The notes below the pieces were generated by a model. The model searched no databases. It saw only the letters and a list, made by a program, of their open reading frames with translations, and was not told where the DNA came from. Made by a program: the position numbers and the translations under genes. Source: CAYUZU01 sp964448675 (lineage in GTDB: Bacteria > Planctomycetota > Phycisphaerae > UBA1845 > Fen-1342). From it: DNA of 64,000 nt. This document shows, one piece after another, positions 62,883-64,000 of this stretch. Every line of letters starts with the position of its first letter. Within the stretch, counting starts at the first letter, position 1. The DNA lies in assembly GCA_964448675.1 (NCBI GenBank), contig CAYUZU010000014.1, forward strand, positions 1 through 64,000. The letters run 5' to 3'.

Positions 62883-63388
62883 GCTTCTTAGACTCCTTCC
62901 TGTGGTTTTGTCGTACCATGCGTCCAGCGCACCCGCACGACCGAGCGCTCGGGATCGCCTCCTGTCGGCTTCTATGTTGCCTGGAAGGCGAAAATCAAGT
63001 TTCGGTACTAGAAAAAGCTAAAAAAGCCCCGTGCGCGCTTCTACGGAATCGACTTCGGTCGCCCGCGTGATTCAGCCCCGAAACGCGGCGGGTTCCCGAA
63101 CCGCGGCGCTCGGATTTTCGCCGGATTGTTTCACGTGGGCTTGTGGGCCGGCCGATCAATAGGACGGCACTAAAGCAACGCCGACTCACGGCACTGGTGG
63201 GCCGGCGGGCGAGCAGGGGCGGGCGTACGCGTGGGTTCGGCCCGCCGCGAGAACAGGGGCAGACCGGGGTTTGACTCCTTCCCGCGCCAGGTCCAGGGGA
63301 CCGTCACCGCACCTGCGACATCTGATCATTTGCGCATCAACGGCTTCCTGGTGATCGACCGCAAGGGCAGCAAGACGGAGACATTGGC
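62883..63388. other. Long non-coding divergent region
   Basis: 506 bp between the PEP-CTERM gene and the chemoreceptor, with no convincing gene. It contains an AT-rich stretch at 62992-63035 (the likely minus-strand promoter area) and a parS-like half-site at 63127-63137. The rest is GC-rich without a clear fold or promoter. Confidence 0.5.
63127..63137. promoter_or_regulatory. Possible degenerate parS-like half-site
   Basis: TGTTTCACGTG matches the left 11 positions of TGTTTCACGTGAAACA; the right arm is lost (GGC follows). It is 9.3 kb from the full palindrome at 53861. It could be chance. Confidence 0.3.
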
Positions 63389-64000
63389 ATGTTCAGCAAT
63401 CTGACGATCGGGAAACGAATCGCGGGCGGGTTCTGCGTGGTGCTCGCGTTTCTGGTGGCAGTCGTGGGGCTGGCGTACTTCGGGGTGGGCAACATCGTCC
63501 AGGATGCCGACGAGGTCATCGTCGGCAACAAGCTGGATGGCGAGATGGCCCAGAAGGAAGTGGATCACCTGAACTGGGTCAACGCCGTCAGCGCGCTGCT
63601 GACCGATGACGAGGTAACGAAGCTGGACGTGCAGCTTGACCCGCACAAGTGTGCGTTCGGGCAATGGCTATACGGGGAGGAGCGCCAAGCGGCCGAAGCG
63701 CGGATCCCGAGCCTGAAGTCACTGCTGGCGGAAATCGAGCAGCCGCATGCCGACCTGCACGCGTCGGCGGGCAAGATTGAGAAGGTCTACCAGAAGGCGG
63801 ACGTGGCGCTGGGGAATTTCCTGCGTGAGAAGAAGACGGATCACCTGGCCTGGGCCCACAAGGTCAAGGACGTCCTGGTGGACGAGTCGCTGACGGAAGT
63901 TCAGGCGGAGATGGACCCGAAGCAATGCAGTCTCGGCAAGTGGATGGACTCGCCGGAGGTGGCCCAGCTCAAACAGGAATACCCGGCGTTTGCGGCGGAG
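63389..64000 (+). CDS. Chemoreceptor-like protein with two CZB zinc-binding segments (3' partial)
   Basis: 204 residues are visible and the frame is open to the window edge. GGAG lies 8 nt before the ATG at 63389. The opening FSNLTIGKRIAGGFCVVLAF with a membrane helix is that of methyl-accepting chemotaxis proteins. Then come two tandem CZB-like segments: DHLNWVNAV, DPHKCAFGQWLYG and PHADLHAS, followed by DHLAWAHKV and DPKQCSLGKWM. CZB domains bind zinc through three His and one Cys, and are usually C-terminal and cytoplasmic. Here the first copy follows the N-terminal helix, so it would be periplasmic if the protein has the usual topology. The signalling domain should lie past the edge. Confidence 0.82.
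   Translation, partial: MFSNLTIGKRIAGGFCVVLAFLVAVVGLAYFGVGNIVQDADEVIVGNKLDGEMAQKEVDHLNWVNAVSALLTDDEVTKLDVQLDPHKCAFGQWLYGEERQAAEARIPSLKSLLAEIEQPHADLHASAGKIEKVYQKADVALGNFLREKKTDHLAWAHKVKDVLVDESLTEVQAEMDPKQCSLGKWMDSPEVAQLKQEYPAFAAE

Overview
The window is GC-rich, densely coding bacterial chromosome with genes on both strands. It has no rRNA or tRNA that I can recognise, no transposase and no phage module. The content points to a Planctomycetota bacterium, most likely Phycisphaerae-like. The evidence is a prepilin-type protein with an H-X9-DG-like C-terminus, two PEP-CTERM proteins, secreted proteins ending in a dockerin-like NWRDID domain, an ECF sigma/anti-sigma pair with a pseudopilin-like sensor, and TonB-type outer-membrane uptake. 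The lineage is inferred from gene families, not from a marker tree.

Layout. 1-3.4 kb: two secreted proteins with cysteine-rich or calcium-loop repeats and the same C-terminal domain. 3.4-9 kb: a TonB receptor and a periplasmic binding protein, translationally coupled, divergent from a hybrid histidine kinase. 9-20 kb: housekeeping genes (GNAT, murD-mutY overlap, GT39, isocitrate/isopropylmalate-type dehydrogenase, queE, nadA, BamE-like lipoprotein, mannose-1-phosphate guanylyltransferase, pgi). 20-30 kb: a possible operon of two uroporphyrinogen-decarboxylase-superfamily proteins and a CocE-type hydrolase, divergent from a lipoprotein glycosidase, then a deoxyhypusine-synthase-like enzyme and gamma-glutamyltransferase. 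30-34 kb: a small HTH-like protein, a probably frameshifted small secreted protein, an OmpA lipoprotein, a PQQ-type beta-propeller and a short coiled protein. 34-41.6 kb: LOG-type hydrolase, Maf, a SigA-family sigma factor, oligoendopeptidase F, ECF sigma with its candidate anti-sigma, and an amidohydrolase. 41.8-45.2 kb: aspartate aminotransferase and PEP carboxykinase separated by an S23-type four-helix-bundle gene that sits between inverted repeats. 45.3-49.8 kb: a GntR/LacI hybrid regulator divergent from a prepilin - dockerin-like - PEP-CTERM cluster. 49.9-64 kb: a WbpM/CapD-type sugar-nucleotide dehydratase, a DAHP synthase carrying a parS-like palindrome, a collagen-like lipoprotein, DUF72, a coiled-coil membrane protein, dnaE, another PEP-CTERM protein and the start of a chemoreceptor with two CZB-like zinc-binding segments.

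The most interesting signals are: a 16-bp perfect parS-like palindrome written with A/T-ending codons inside the DAHP synthase gene; four TTTGTGT/ACACAAA boxes plus strong promoters in the GntR/LacI regulator intergenic region; an anti-sigma factor whose exported part resembles a pseudopilin; the inverted repeats around the S23-type gene; a dispersed intergenic repeat; and a small gene that a single-base change in a G run would restore. All coordinates, motifs and reading frames come from reading the sequence. Family assignments come from recalled motifs, with no database search.
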